64,000 nt of DNA, taken from contig NZ_CP091913.1 of the NCBI RefSeq assembly GCF_022063185.1, positions 450,501 through 514,500 of the forward strand, read 5' to 3'. The stretch's first letter is position 1. Each line of letters begins with the position of its first letter. A program made the translations under genes and the position numbers. The notes below the pieces were generated by a model, which ran no database searches, had not been told where the DNA came from, and worked only from the letters and a program-made list of their open reading frames with translations. The stretch is from Nostoc sp. UHCC 0870. GTDB taxonomy: Bacteria > Cyanobacteriota > Cyanobacteriia > Cyanobacteriales > Nostocaceae. This document shows positions 43,171 to 51,280 of this stretch, one piece after another.

Positions 43171-44298
43171 ATGCGTCTGACCTCTCTCGATGTTTTTCGT
43201 GGCATTACCATTGCGGGGATGATTCTCGTTAATATGGCTGGAGTTGTAGATAATGTCTACCCTCCCTTAACCCATGCTGATTGGCATGGTTGCACACCGA
43301 CTGATTTAGTTTTTCCCTTCTTTCTGTTCATTGTCGGTGTGGCAATGACTTTTTCTTTAGCCAAATACACCCAAGATAACAAACCCACCTCGGCGGTTTA
43401 CTGGCGGATATTTCGCCGTGCAGCGATACTGTTTATTTTGGGTTTGCTACTCAATGGCTTTTGGAATCAAGGCATTTGGACTTTTGACTTCAGCAGCATT
43501 CGCATTATGGGAGTGTTGCAGCGTATTAGTCTGACTTATTTGTTGGCTTCCTTAGTAGTCCTCAAATTACCGCGCCCAGGACAATGGATATTGGCTGGTG
43601 TATTACTAATTGGCTACTGGCTAGCAATGATGTACATTCCCGTACCTGATTATGGTGCTGCTGTCCTAACACGAGAAGGCAACTTTGGTGCTTATATTGA
43701 CCGCCTGATTATCCCCAAAGCGCATCTTTATAAAGGCGATGGCTTCAACTTCATGGGCGATCCTGAAGGGCTTTTTAGTACGATTCCAGCTATTGTGAGT
43801 GTTTTGGCTGGTTACTTTACTGGTGATTGGATACGCAAACAACCAGTACAAACACGCACGAGTGTAGGATTAGCTTTATTTGGGATTGGTTGCTTAATCA
43901 TTGGTTGGGCGTGGGGTTGGGTATTCCCCATCAATAAAAAACTGTGGACAAGTTCCTATGTTGTGTTGACTAGCGGTTGGGCATTATTGTTACTGGCTGG
44001 TTGTTATGAACTAATTGAAGTGAGGTTAATTCGACGCTGGAGTAAACCTTTGGAAATTATGGGCTTAAATGCGATCGCTCTTTTCGTCGCATCAGTTTTA
44101 CTAATTAAAGTCTTAGTCAGAACCAAAATCGGCACAGGCGAAACCGCTATCAGCACATATAACTGGATCTATCAAAACATCTTTGCATCTTGGGCAGGGA
44201 ATTTCAACGGTTCACTATTATTCGCCCTAGTCACCGTTTTTTTATGGTGGGCTGTCGCTGTGATTATGTATCGCCAAAACTGGTTTATCAAAGTTTGA
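43171..44298 (+). CDS. Multi-pass membrane protein, HGSNAT/DUF5009-like
   Basis: 375 residues, about ten hydrophobic segments. The N-terminal signature RLTSLDVFRGITIAGMILVN, followed by HADWHGCTPTDLVFPFFLFIVGVAM, is that of the family around heparan-alpha-glucosaminide N-acetyltransferase and bacterial NagX. Bacterial members are thought to transfer acetyl groups to sugars across the membrane. The substrate here is unknown. Downstream lies a gene remnant rather than an operon partner. Confidence 0.85.
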   Translation: MRLTSLDVFRGITIAGMILVNMAGVVDNVYPPLTHADWHGCTPTDLVFPFFLFIVGVAMTFSLAKYTQDNKPTSAVYWRIFRRAAILFILGLLLNGFWNQGIWTFDFSSIRIMGVLQRISLTYLLASLVVLKLPRPGQWILAGVLLIGYWLAMMYIPVPDYGAAVLTREGNFGAYIDRLIIPKAHLYKGDGFNFMGDPEGLFSTIPAIVSVLAGYFTGDWIRKQPVQTRTSVGLALFGIGCLIIGWAWGWVFPINKKLWTSSYVVLTSGWALLLLAGCYELIEVRLIRRWSKPLEIMGLNAIALFVASVLLIKVLVRTKIGTGETAISTYNWIYQNIFASWAGNFNGSLLFALVTVFLWWAVAVIMYRQNWFIKV

Positions 44299-44473
44299 TG
44301 CTATTAGTTCGCCACAGGTATTGTACTGTCCTGATGGAACTTGGAAGATGTGGTATTACGGTCGGGATGCCTCCTTTGATCGGCAAATCAATTTACCGAC
44401 TGGTCGCTGTGGTTTAGCAATGTCTGCTGATGGAACTAATTTTCGTCAGTGGCATCGCTGGGGTGAAGCTTAG
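44294..44473 (+). pseudogene. Remnant of a beta-propeller glycosidase-like gene
   Basis: A 59-codon frame without a start codon, overlapping the end of the membrane-protein gene by five bases and ending at TAG 44471-44473. It reads SSPQVLYCPDGTWKMWYYG, then GRCGLAMSADGTNF. Such SPxV...WxMWYxG and GxAxSxDGxxF patterns are typical of five-bladed beta-propeller glycosidase (GH43/GH130-like) proteins. Only about two blades' worth survives, so it is a fossil fragment. Confidence 0.55.
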
Positions 44474-44586
44474 AAAATTTCGCCTTGCGGTACTAAATGA
44501 AATCTAAAGATTTGAGCTTGAGTAATATTAAGACTATATGAAGAGTTAAATAAGATACTTGCTATTTTCCCAAACAAGTGATATGT

Positions 44587-44664
44587 TCTAGTTGTGTGTG
44601 AGGAGCAAGTTAAAATTAAAAAACGCTTGGGGTGGAAACACGGTAACACTCCCAAGCGTTTTTT
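44587..44664 (+). ncRNA. Yfr2-like small RNA, tandem copy 1
   Basis: About 78 bp starting TCTAGTTGTGTGTGAGGAGCAAGTT. A hairpin pairs CGCTTGGG with CCCAAGCG around the loop GTGGAAACACGGTAACACT and ends in a T-run (44659-44664). The GGAAACA loop motif and terminator-like 3' hairpin match the Yfr2 small RNA family of cyanobacteria as I remember it. The second copy is 85 bp downstream. Confidence 0.6.
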
Positions 44665-44748
44665 ATTGGAATCTGAAAATGGTATCGTTTGTGCAACTTG
44701 AAAAAGTGTCACACAATAGATTTACTTAATTACAAGTAGATAGTATCG

Positions 44749-44826
44749 TCTAGTTGTGTGTGAGGAGCAAGTTGAAATTAAAAAGCGTCTGGGGTGGAAA
44801 CACGGTAACACTCCCAGACGCTTTTT
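44749..44826 (+). ncRNA. Yfr2-like small RNA, tandem copy 2
   Basis: Same 5' sequence and identical loop (GTGGAAACACGGTAACACT) as copy 1, but the stem is GCGTCTGGG with CCCAGACGC. Both arms changed together, which keeps pairing and supports a selected RNA structure. It has its own upstream TAGTAT (44741-44746) that could be a -10 box. Its terminal hairpin also faces the 3' end of the convergent catalase gene. Confidence 0.6.
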
Positions 44827-44849
44827 GATTATTTGCAATTATTTGAGTT

Positions 44850-45542
44850 TTAAGAGCGTCTTTCCAATGGGTTAGCAACGTATTGGAATGTTGGTTCTGA
44901 ATTCCAAGGGCCACGTTCATCGTGTCCATTACCATTAGTAGACAGATTGTAATACAGAGCCACAGTTTCATCAGGCTGAATATTACCAAATAATGGATCT
45001 GTCAACTTACCAAGTGAATCTAGAGCCTTCATGAACATCTGGGTATGAGAAACTTCTCTGGTGAGCAGATGTACTAAAGTTTCTTTTGTGCCTTGATCTG
45101 GACATAGCTTAATTAGCTCTTCGTAAGTTTGGCGTGCGCCAGCTTCAGCCGCAATATTAGCTCTCAAATCTCTTACGACGTCTCCACCTTCATTGAGGTA
45201 ACTTGCAGTCCAAGCATTACCTTGACTATCTAAAAAGTGAGGACCCATTCCCCTGACAGCAAAGAGAGTGCTTTTATAAGCCTCTGTTTGATCTACATTT
45301 TTGGTATGAGCTTCGATGAGTTTACCAACCATCTCTAAATGCCCAAATTCCTCAATGGCAATGTCTTGCAGCATATCTCGAATTCCAGCATTCTCAACAT
45401 GGAATGATTGTACCCAGTATTGCAAAGCTGCTGATAATTCTCCAGTTGCTCCTCCAAATTGCTCTAGAAGTAACTGAGCAAAGCGAGGATTAGCATCATT
45501 GATTTTTACTGAATGAATCGGCTCTTTTTTGTGGAAAAACAT
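44850..45542 (-). CDS. Manganese catalase
   Basis: 230 residues from the ATG at 45542 (MFFHKKEPIHSV), preceded by GAGG; an upstream TTG at 45557 would add five residues. A di-manganese catalase that removes hydrogen peroxide. The ferritin-like four-helix bundle has Glu/His ligands in GELSAALQYW, IAIEEFGHLEMV, IAAEAGARQTYEEL and REVSHTQMF. Many cyanobacteria have this heme-free type. It ends 24 bp from the second small RNA, convergent with it. Confidence 0.93.
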   Translation of the reverse strand: MFFHKKEPIHSVKINDANPRFAQLLLEQFGGATGELSAALQYWVQSFHVENAGIRDMLQDIAIEEFGHLEMVGKLIEAHTKNVDQTEAYKSTLFAVRGMGPHFLDSQGNAWTASYLNEGGDVVRDLRANIAAEAGARQTYEELIKLCPDQGTKETLVHLLTREVSHTQMFMKALDSLGKLTDPLFGNIQPDETVALYYNLSTNGNGHDERGPWNSEPTFQYVANPLERRS

Positions 45543-45816
45543 GAACTGCCTCTGCAAATATTTTCAACTGAGATTAAGACAATGTTTAAAAAGTCTGTTT
45601 CTTTGTCATGTTGAATGCAGCGTAGCGGAATGAAACATCTGGTGTATGTGCCGCAAAGCCTAGATTCTTCCTTGCGCTCCGCTCCAGTCAGAATGATATT
45701 TTTATACCCCTTCCGACTTTTCAAACGTCCTCTAAGACTGATCAAGCATTGAGATATTGAATGCTTGATTTCCCTAAATCTTATTTTTTAATTTCGCCTG
45801 TTTACCTTTGACTTAT
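45543..45816. other. Spacer with dispersed repeats upstream of catalase
   Basis: Contains a diverged copy of the TGTCATGTTGAxxGxAGCG...GAAACATCT repeat (about 45605-45640) and, reversed, the GAGGACGTTTGAAAAGTC motif (45718-45736), which is also found just after pflB (21322-21340). No gene is seen. Confidence 0.65.
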
Positions 45817-46089
45817 TTAGGCACTGCGACTTCTGCTAAGTAGTCCCCATATGTAGATAGCAATCATTGCTCCGACGATAGCTATTAAAAGACCAGGAAT
45901 ACTTAAACTAGTAGCAGTCAATTGTAAAGTTCCCGTGGAAAATAGACTATACAAACTACCACCTATGAAAGCACCTATGATACCTAAAATCATTGTGGAA
46001 AGGATTCCACCACCTTGAGATCCAGGATAAATTGCTTTAGCGATCGCACCAGCTAATAGTCCTAATATTACCCAAGCAATAATATTCAT
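45817..46089 (-). CDS. GlsB/YeaQ/YmgE-family membrane protein
   Basis: 90 residues with three hydrophobic segments and the Gly-rich motifs WVILGLLAGAIAKAIYPGSQGGGILSTMILGIIGAFIGG typical of the transglycosylase-associated (YeaQ/YmgE/GlsB) family. Members are small inner-membrane proteins linked to general stress; the biochemical role is not known. Upstream on the same strand is the Mn-catalase, which would fit a stress grouping, but the 270-bp gap suggests separate transcription. Confidence 0.88.
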   Translation of the reverse strand: MNIIAWVILGLLAGAIAKAIYPGSQGGGILSTMILGIIGAFIGGSLYSLFSTGTLQLTATSLSIPGLLIAIVGAMIAIYIWGLLSRSRSA

Positions 46090-46358
46090 ATAATGTCCTC
46101 AAAAATTTCATCTATACTCAGATTAGCAATCTGAATTAGTTAGCGTTTCCACCAGATGAAATAACTTTTGAAGTCAAAAGATAGATATAACAGAATTCAT
46201 AATTCCCAATTAAAGATACAAATTATCTTAATTACTACCAGTAGACTACAGTCGGTAATTGGTCATAGGTAATAAGTGAGGGGAATTACCAGCTACCAAT
46301 TACCAATACTTTCCATGAAGAATTCCAATTGAGCAACCTGATAGTTGCAGATTTGGTG

Positions 46359-47741
46359 TTAAATGGCGCGAGAAAAGTGTTTTTCTTGAGTTTGATTATG
46401 GATATCAAAAATTACAGCAATATTCCTCACCAATAACCTACCAATATCGGTAATTTGGATGTGGTCGTTTGATAAATTGACCAGTCCATCAGCTGCTAAT
46501 GGCTCTAATAACTCTAGTTCATGGGCAAAATATTGATCAAAATTGATCTCATGTTTTTCTGCGATTTCTTGCTTATACAGTTGAAAATTTGACATGATGC
46601 ACATAATTACATCGCGTCTCAAAATATCATCTTCAGTGAGTTTAATTCCTTTACTGATTGGTAAACTATCACTAGCAACTGCTTGATAATATTCTTTTAA
46701 CTGCTTATGATTCTGCACATAAGCATCATGTAGCATACTGATTGATGTCGCACCAAAGCCAAACAGTTCTGTCCCCGCGTGGGTGGTGTAGCCTTGAAAG
46801 TTTCGCTGGAGGGTGCGGTTACGTTGTGCTGTTGCTAGTTCGTCGTTAGGTTTGGCAAAATGATCCATACCAATAAATAGATATTGGCTTTTTGTCAATT
46901 CCTCAATGGTCATTTGCAGGATTTCTAACTTTTCTTGGGGTTGCGGTAATGCTTCCACAGGAATATTCTTTTGTGCTGGCTTTAACCACGGTACATAAGC
47001 AAAGTTAAACACAACAATGCGATCGGGGTCTAATGCAACTGTCTTCTGCAACGTTTCTCGAAAGGTTTGTAAAGTTTGATAAGGTAAACCATAAATCAGG
47101 TCTACATTCACACTTTCAAATTTAGCCGCTTTAATCCAACTCATGACATCAAGTAACAACTCTTCAGGTTGGACACGGTTGACAGCTACCTGTACTCGGT
47201 CATTAAAATCTTGGATACCAAAACTAATGCGATTAAACCCAATTTCTCTAAGAAAGAAAATGTATTCTTTGTCAACATAACGGGGGTTAATCTCAATAGA
47301 GACTTCTGCTTGTGAATCTAGGTTGAAGTTGCGAGTAATATTTTTCCACAAGAATTCTACTTGATCGCAATCTAAGTAATTGGGTGTACCTCCACCCCAA
47401 TGAATTTGTAGCACTTTTCTATCTTGGTCAATCAAGGATGCTGTATGCTTGATTTCTCTTGCTAAATTTTCTAGGTATGGTTTAGCAATATTCGTGTTAT
47501 TAGAAATTACAGTATTGCAGCCACAAAAGTAACAAGCACTTTGACAAAAAGGAATATGGAAATACAAAGATAGCGGTGATTTTCTTTGATTTGAGGCGGC
47601 GATCGCAGCACGAAAATCTTTCTGTGTAAATCCTTCCGTTAACTGTGTAGCGGGTGGGTAACTAGTATATCTAGGTGCAGGGGTATCATACTTTTGAATC
47701 AATTCTAGATCAAATTTGACTCCAGATGAAAGAAAAACCAT
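46359..47741 (-). CDS. hemN: Oxygen-independent coproporphyrinogen III dehydrogenase
   Basis: About 460 residues from the ATG at 47741 (MVFLSSGVKFDLELIQKYD), chosen because GGAGG sits six bases upstream. The frame is open 30 bp further. A radical-SAM enzyme making protoporphyrinogen IX precursors without O2. The motif is CQSACYFCGCN (CxxxCxxCxC) after YFHIPF, then GGGTPNYL and the GFGATS region. With heme oxygenase and acsF it forms the low-oxygen tetrapyrrole set, known in other cyanobacteria as chlAII-ho2-hemN. Confidence 0.94.
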   Translation of the reverse strand: MVFLSSGVKFDLELIQKYDTPAPRYTSYPPATQLTEGFTQKDFRAAIAASNQRKSPLSLYFHIPFCQSACYFCGCNTVISNNTNIAKPYLENLAREIKHTASLIDQDRKVLQIHWGGGTPNYLDCDQVEFLWKNITRNFNLDSQAEVSIEINPRYVDKEYIFFLREIGFNRISFGIQDFNDRVQVAVNRVQPEELLLDVMSWIKAAKFESVNVDLIYGLPYQTLQTFRETLQKTVALDPDRIVVFNFAYVPWLKPAQKNIPVEALPQPQEKLEILQMTIEELTKSQYLFIGMDHFAKPNDELATAQRNRTLQRNFQGYTTHAGTELFGFGATSISMLHDAYVQNHKQLKEYYQAVASDSLPISKGIKLTEDDILRRDVIMCIMSNFQLYKQEIAEKHEINFDQYFAHELELLEPLAADGLVNLSNDHIQITDIGRLLVRNIAVIFDIHNQTQEKHFSRAI

Positions 47742-47850
47742 CAAATCCTCCAAGGTAATGCGACCATCCAAGAAGTCAAAATGTAAAAGTTAAAAAGCAA
47801 AAGATAGCAACCTAGATTTTATGATTTTTACCAAATTTAAATGTTACTTT

Positions 47851-47886
47851 TACTACAGCTATCTGTAATATTAAGATGCTGTAGTA
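47851..47886. promoter_or_regulatory. Candidate operator dyad upstream of hemN
   Basis: Perfect 9-bp inverted repeat TACTACAGC...GCTGTAGTA with an 18-bp spacer containing TAATATTA. Its position in the hemN upstream region suggests regulator binding or a 5'-UTR hairpin. No regulator is assigned. Confidence 0.4.
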
Positions 47887-48132
47887 ATAAAGCTACATCT
47901 GAAATTAGGAAAAATCTTACTAGATCAATTTTGCTGATTTTGACTTTTTAGTTTCGCCTTGTTGTACGGTTGGTCTTATGGGTATATAGGGTCTGCAATT
48001 TGTTTTTTGATGTGCTACAAATCGCCAATACAAGGTCTATGCTCTAGCTGCTTTCTAGTTTAAATATTTATTGCTAGAGCATGATGTGTTGATTAAAGCA
48101 AATGTAGGAATTGGGGATCAACAGTTACCAGT

Positions 48133-48270
48133 TATAGCGGTTCTCGCTTTAGTGAGGTACAAGAACCCCACCCCCAACCCCCTCCTCCGAAGTTCTGTTC
48201 GGCGGAAACCGCCGCTCAGACTTCTCTCCGCCGCAAAGAGGGGGCTATGATATACCTCATGTGATTAGGA
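48133..48270. mobile_element. MITE-like element, copy 2 (expanded)
   Basis: Shares with 18764-18869 the sequence from TATAGCGGTTCTCGCTTTAG through CCACCCCCAACCCCCTCC, and the end GGGGGCTATGAT.TACCTCATGTGATTAGGAA. It carries about 35 extra bases in the middle (including GGCGGAAACCGCC) and lacks the final CGCTATA, so one terminal repeat is lost. Confidence 0.7.
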
Positions 48271-48307
48271 AGTCACTTGATAACTGTTCACTGTCCCCTT
48301 CCCTCCC

Positions 48308-49021
48308 TTACATTGCTGCTGCTTCGGTACTACCGGGGTTATTGGTGTGAGTCAAGCTATTAAATACTACTTGACCAATAGCTTTAATTAAGCTTCCCTC
48401 TAAGTCTTTGGCCATTTGCATATTGAATTGGAAAGCACTATTTGCTTCTACAACAATGCGATCGCCTGTGGCATCATCAATGGATAATGAATCCATCGCC
48501 TGACGATACGTGTTTTTAAATGCTTGCTTGTCGGGAATTTGCTCAAAATTATAGAATGATGTGCCTTCGTAGCCAGACAGTTTGAGCGTTGATTGAGCGA
48601 TTTTTTGCAGCATCTGACCCCCGGAAAGGTCGCCCATGTAGCGAGTATAGGTATGACCAATCAATAACACAGGATCACGAGCAGAAAGTTCTCTGATGTG
48701 GTTAATATATGCCTGGGTGCTGCTTGAAGGTGTAATGAGACTTCGCCACTCACTACCATAGTAAAACACCATGTCTTTCTCTAAGGAGGCGCGGCGATTC
48801 AGTTCGGGGAAGTAAACCGCCGCAATTACGGGATTGTTGACATGGCTTGTAATTGCAGCTTCTAGTTCACTGTAGACAAAATATAAGTTACTTAAAAATT
48901 TAGCGAAATTCTGTCTATCTACAACCCCCTTCAAAAAACATTTCATGAAACCCACATTTTCTGCTGAGGTGTGAGCTTTTTGAGTCCCGGAACGCAGTTT
49001 GACGGCTAAATTGCTACTCAT
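48308..49021 (-). CDS. ho: Heme oxygenase (biliverdin-forming)
   Basis: About 237 residues from ATG 49021 (MSSNLAVKLRSGTQKAH). The frame is open 291 bp further upstream, but that part translates STRR and non-conserved sequence. It opens heme to biliverdin IX-alpha for phycobilin synthesis. The proximal histidine is in KLRSGTQKAHTSAEN and the distal helix has YTRYMGDLSGGQ. Grouping with hemN and acsF suggests this is the low-oxygen isozyme (HO2 type); whether another copy exists elsewhere is not visible. Confidence 0.92.
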   Translation of the reverse strand: MSSNLAVKLRSGTQKAHTSAENVGFMKCFLKGVVDRQNFAKFLSNLYFVYSELEAAITSHVNNPVIAAVYFPELNRRASLEKDMVFYYGSEWRSLITPSSSTQAYINHIRELSARDPVLLIGHTYTRYMGDLSGGQMLQKIAQSTLKLSGYEGTSFYNFEQIPDKQAFKNTYRQAMDSLSIDDATGDRIVVEANSAFQFNMQMAKDLEGSLIKAIGQVVFNSLTHTNNPGSTEAAAM

Positions 49022-49070
49022 GATTGCTTCCTTCATACTTAAGTTTTCAGACAGACAGATTGATTCATTA

Positions 49071-49110
49071 GGGGTGTAGGGGTTTAAGGGTGTAAGGGTG
49101 TAGGGGTTGA
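49071..49110. repeat. STRR array, TGTAGGGG type
   Basis: Imperfect GGGTGTAG/GGGTTTAA units just upstream of the heme oxygenase start. Confidence 0.8.
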
Positions 49111-49314
49111 AGGTAGGGTGTTGACTTTGTTGGTTTTTAGTAAATATGTACCATGTACTTTGTATTTCGTTAAAAGCCCAGTCATTACAAGGTTTCAGCC
49201 ATAGTGGAGATGTGCAAAAAACTGCATGAACCACACCCCAAAAAAGCCACAGAGTCAACAGCCTAGGTTGAAGGTGTTGGACGAGGATTGAAAAAGAGCC
49301 AACACGGTTCATCT

Positions 49315-49355
49315 TCCCCCTACACCCCTACACCCCCACACCCCTACACCCCTAC
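49315..49355. repeat. STRR array, CCCCTACA units
   Basis: About five CCCCTACA/CCCCCACA units, inverted relative to the array at 49071-49110. The two could pair across about 200 bp in a single strand. Confidence 0.85.
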
Positions 49356-49712
49356 GAAGATTGTTATTCTGGGTTTAGAGAGGATTTGCATCGCTCTATC
49401 TAGCAACTACTACTGCTGATGCAAATCCAGGCTATTTTCATATCTCCCAAAATCATTTAACTATTAATAGCTGTATAACTATACAAGCATTAATATTTTT
49501 TTATATTTGTCTTAATTTCGCTATAAAAACTTGCTGAGTAAGAAATGGTTTATGGGCTAAGGCGTTTCACTGAAACAAGTTAAAAGTCATATCGTTTCTT
49601 TTGACTTTTTTATGCCAAATTCCCAGTCTCCAGTTCAATAATTTAACTGATGTATATAAATATCTTTTTATGTTTATATAACTATAAAACCATTAATATA
49701 TAAAGGAGTCTC

Positions 49713-50789
49713 ATGGTTAATACCCTTACAACCCCAGAGCCTCAAACGCTAAAGCCTGGAGTGAAAGCACCTGTTCAAGAAACTTTATTAACACCCCGGT
49801 TTTACACTACCGACTTTGAGGCGGTGGCAAATATGGATATTTCAGCTAATGAGACTGAAATTCAGTCGATTGTCGATGAACTGCGTGCTGACTACAACCG
49901 CCATCATTTTGTCCGTGATGAAGAGTTTAAGCAAAACTGGGATCATATTACTGGGGAAAAACGCCGCGCCTTTATTGACTTTTTGGAACGTTCTTGTACT
50001 TCCGAGTTTTCTGGGTTTTTGTTGTTTAAAGAGTTATCACGCCGCATTAAAGACCGGAATCCTCTATTGGCAGAGGCCTTTAATTATATGGCACGGGATG
50101 AGGCACGGCACGCGGGATTTTTGAATAAGTCGATGGCGGATTTGAATCTATCTTTAGACTTAAACTATTTAACCAAGAATCGCACATATACCTTTTTCCC
50201 GGCGGAGTGGGTGATTTACACCGTCTACCTATCGGAAAAAATTGGTTACTGGCGTTATATTTTGGTGCATCAGCATATGCAGGAGCATCCAGAGTACCAG
50301 TTTTATCCACTATTCCGTAAGTTTGAGAGTTGGTGTCAAGATGAGAATCGCCACGGGGATTTCTTTAAAGCCGTATTGCGATCGCAGCCCAAATTATGGA
50401 AAACTTGGAAGGCTCGTTTATGGGTGCGTTTCTTTTTATTAACTGTGTTTGCTACCCATACAATGACCGTATTTGAACGGGCTAGCTTTTATGAAGCTAT
50501 CGGTATCCATCCCCGCAAATACAACAACCGAGTTATTCAAGAAACAAATAATACCTCCGCGCGAGCATTTCCTATCATCTTGAATACTAATCACCCGGAA
50601 TTTTTCTGGCGATTAGAACAGTGTTCGGAAAATAATTTGAAACTATCGGCAATTAACAGCAGTGAATGGCCTAATTTTGTGAAATTCTTTCAACGGATTC
50701 CTCCCGCTATTGCTATCTTTTGGAATATGTTGAAGTTGTACTTAATTAAGCCAATTGATACTGAAGTTACACGCGGTACAGTTATGTAA
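49713..50789 (+). CDS. acsF: Mg-protoporphyrin IX monomethyl ester oxidative cyclase
   Basis: 358 residues. It forms the fifth ring of chlorophyll using O2 and a di-iron centre. Ligand motifs are visible as ARDEARHAGFLNKS (ExxH type) and CQDENRHGDFF, plus the SEFSGFLLFKEL helix. AAGGAG precedes the ATG. The divergent ho-hemN neighbours indicate the micro-oxic paralogue (ChlA-II/AcsF2) rather than the constitutive one; this is inference from context. In Synechocystis and Synechococcus PCC 7002 the equivalent genes are activated at low O2 by the MarR-type ChlR. Confidence 0.93.
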   Translation: MVNTLTTPEPQTLKPGVKAPVQETLLTPRFYTTDFEAVANMDISANETEIQSIVDELRADYNRHHFVRDEEFKQNWDHITGEKRRAFIDFLERSCTSEFSGFLLFKELSRRIKDRNPLLAEAFNYMARDEARHAGFLNKSMADLNLSLDLNYLTKNRTYTFFPAEWVIYTVYLSEKIGYWRYILVHQHMQEHPEYQFYPLFRKFESWCQDENRHGDFFKAVLRSQPKLWKTWKARLWVRFFLLTVFATHTMTVFERASFYEAIGIHPRKYNNRVIQETNNTSARAFPIILNTNHPEFFWRLEQCSENNLKLSAINSSEWPNFVKFFQRIPPAIAIFWNMLKLYLIKPIDTEVTRGTVM

Positions 50790-50893
50790 TTTTGCTCAGT
50801 AGTTTTCGCTTCAATATAAATTTGTAAATCTCTGCGTAAATTGCCAATTTTTATCAATACATCCGTCTGTAGACCCTACACTGTATAGGCTGA

Positions 50894-51280
50894 TTATTTA
50901 TCCAAATTCCAACCTAGTGCTGTAGCTACCTGACCGGCTAATTCTAGGGGATTGAAAGGTTTTGCGATCGCTGTTATCATTCCCAATTGAGAGTAGCGGC
51001 GACGGTCAGAGGCTTGTATTTTGGCGGTTAATAAAATTACGGGGATTGCCTTGGTGGCTGGATTGGCTTGCAGTTTCTCAAAGGTAGCGATTCCATCCAT
51101 ATCAGGCATCATCACATCTAAGAGAATAGCATCTGGTTGGAAAGTCTCAGCTTGGTTAATACCCTCTTGACCAGAACTGGCTGTCACCACCTCCCAACCT
51201 GCTACTGTTTCTAAGCAGACTTTGGCGACTTCTTGAATATACTGCTCGTTATCAACCACTAGAATTCGCTTGGTTTTCAT
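50894..51280 (-). CDS. Single-domain (CheY-like) response regulator
   Basis: 128 residues, one receiver domain. Phospho-acceptor Asp55 is in AILLDVMMPDMDG, with the acidic pair in ILVVDNEQ and the conserved Lys in IAKPFNP. No output domain. Its start overlaps the 3' end of the giant kinase by 29 bp, so the two are probably translated together and this receiver may be a phosphoryl target or sink of that kinase. Confidence 0.9.
   Translation of the reverse strand: MKTKRILVVDNEQYIQEVAKVCLETVAGWEVVTASSGQEGINQAETFQPDAILLDVMMPDMDGIATFEKLQANPATKAIPVILLTAKIQASDRRRYSQLGMITAIAKPFNPLELAGQVATALGWNLDK

Larger units (their letters stand above)
47742..48307. other. Spacer hemN-heme oxygenase with dyad and MITE-like copy
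   Basis: About 566 bp with no gene. A 9-bp dyad TACTACAGC (47851-47859)/GCTGTAGTA (47878-47886) lies about 110-145 bp upstream of hemN and is a candidate operator. The MITE-like element copy 2 occupies 48133-48270. Confidence 0.65.
49022..49712. promoter_or_regulatory. Divergent ho/acsF control region with 23-bp direct repeats
   Basis: About 690 bp between divergent starts. STRR arrays lie at 49071-49110 and 49315-49355. Two 23-bp direct repeats (49474-49496 and 49677-49699), beginning TATAACTATA and ending CATTAATAT, differ at only two positions. The second ends just before the acsF ribosome site (AAGGAG, about 49702-49707). The first includes the dyad GTATAACTATAC (49473-49484). They are good candidates for a shared regulator site. 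Confidence 0.5.

Noticed and set aside
44587..44826. NsiR1-type heterocyst RNA repeats
   Set aside because: Tandem arrangement is similar, but the GGAAACA loop with terminator hairpin fits Yfr2 better and hetF is not next to it.
48308..49312. Heme oxygenase with a 97-residue N-terminal extension
   Set aside because: The extension translates an STRR and non-conserved sequence; the ATG at 49021 gives the family-typical start with a GGAAG site.
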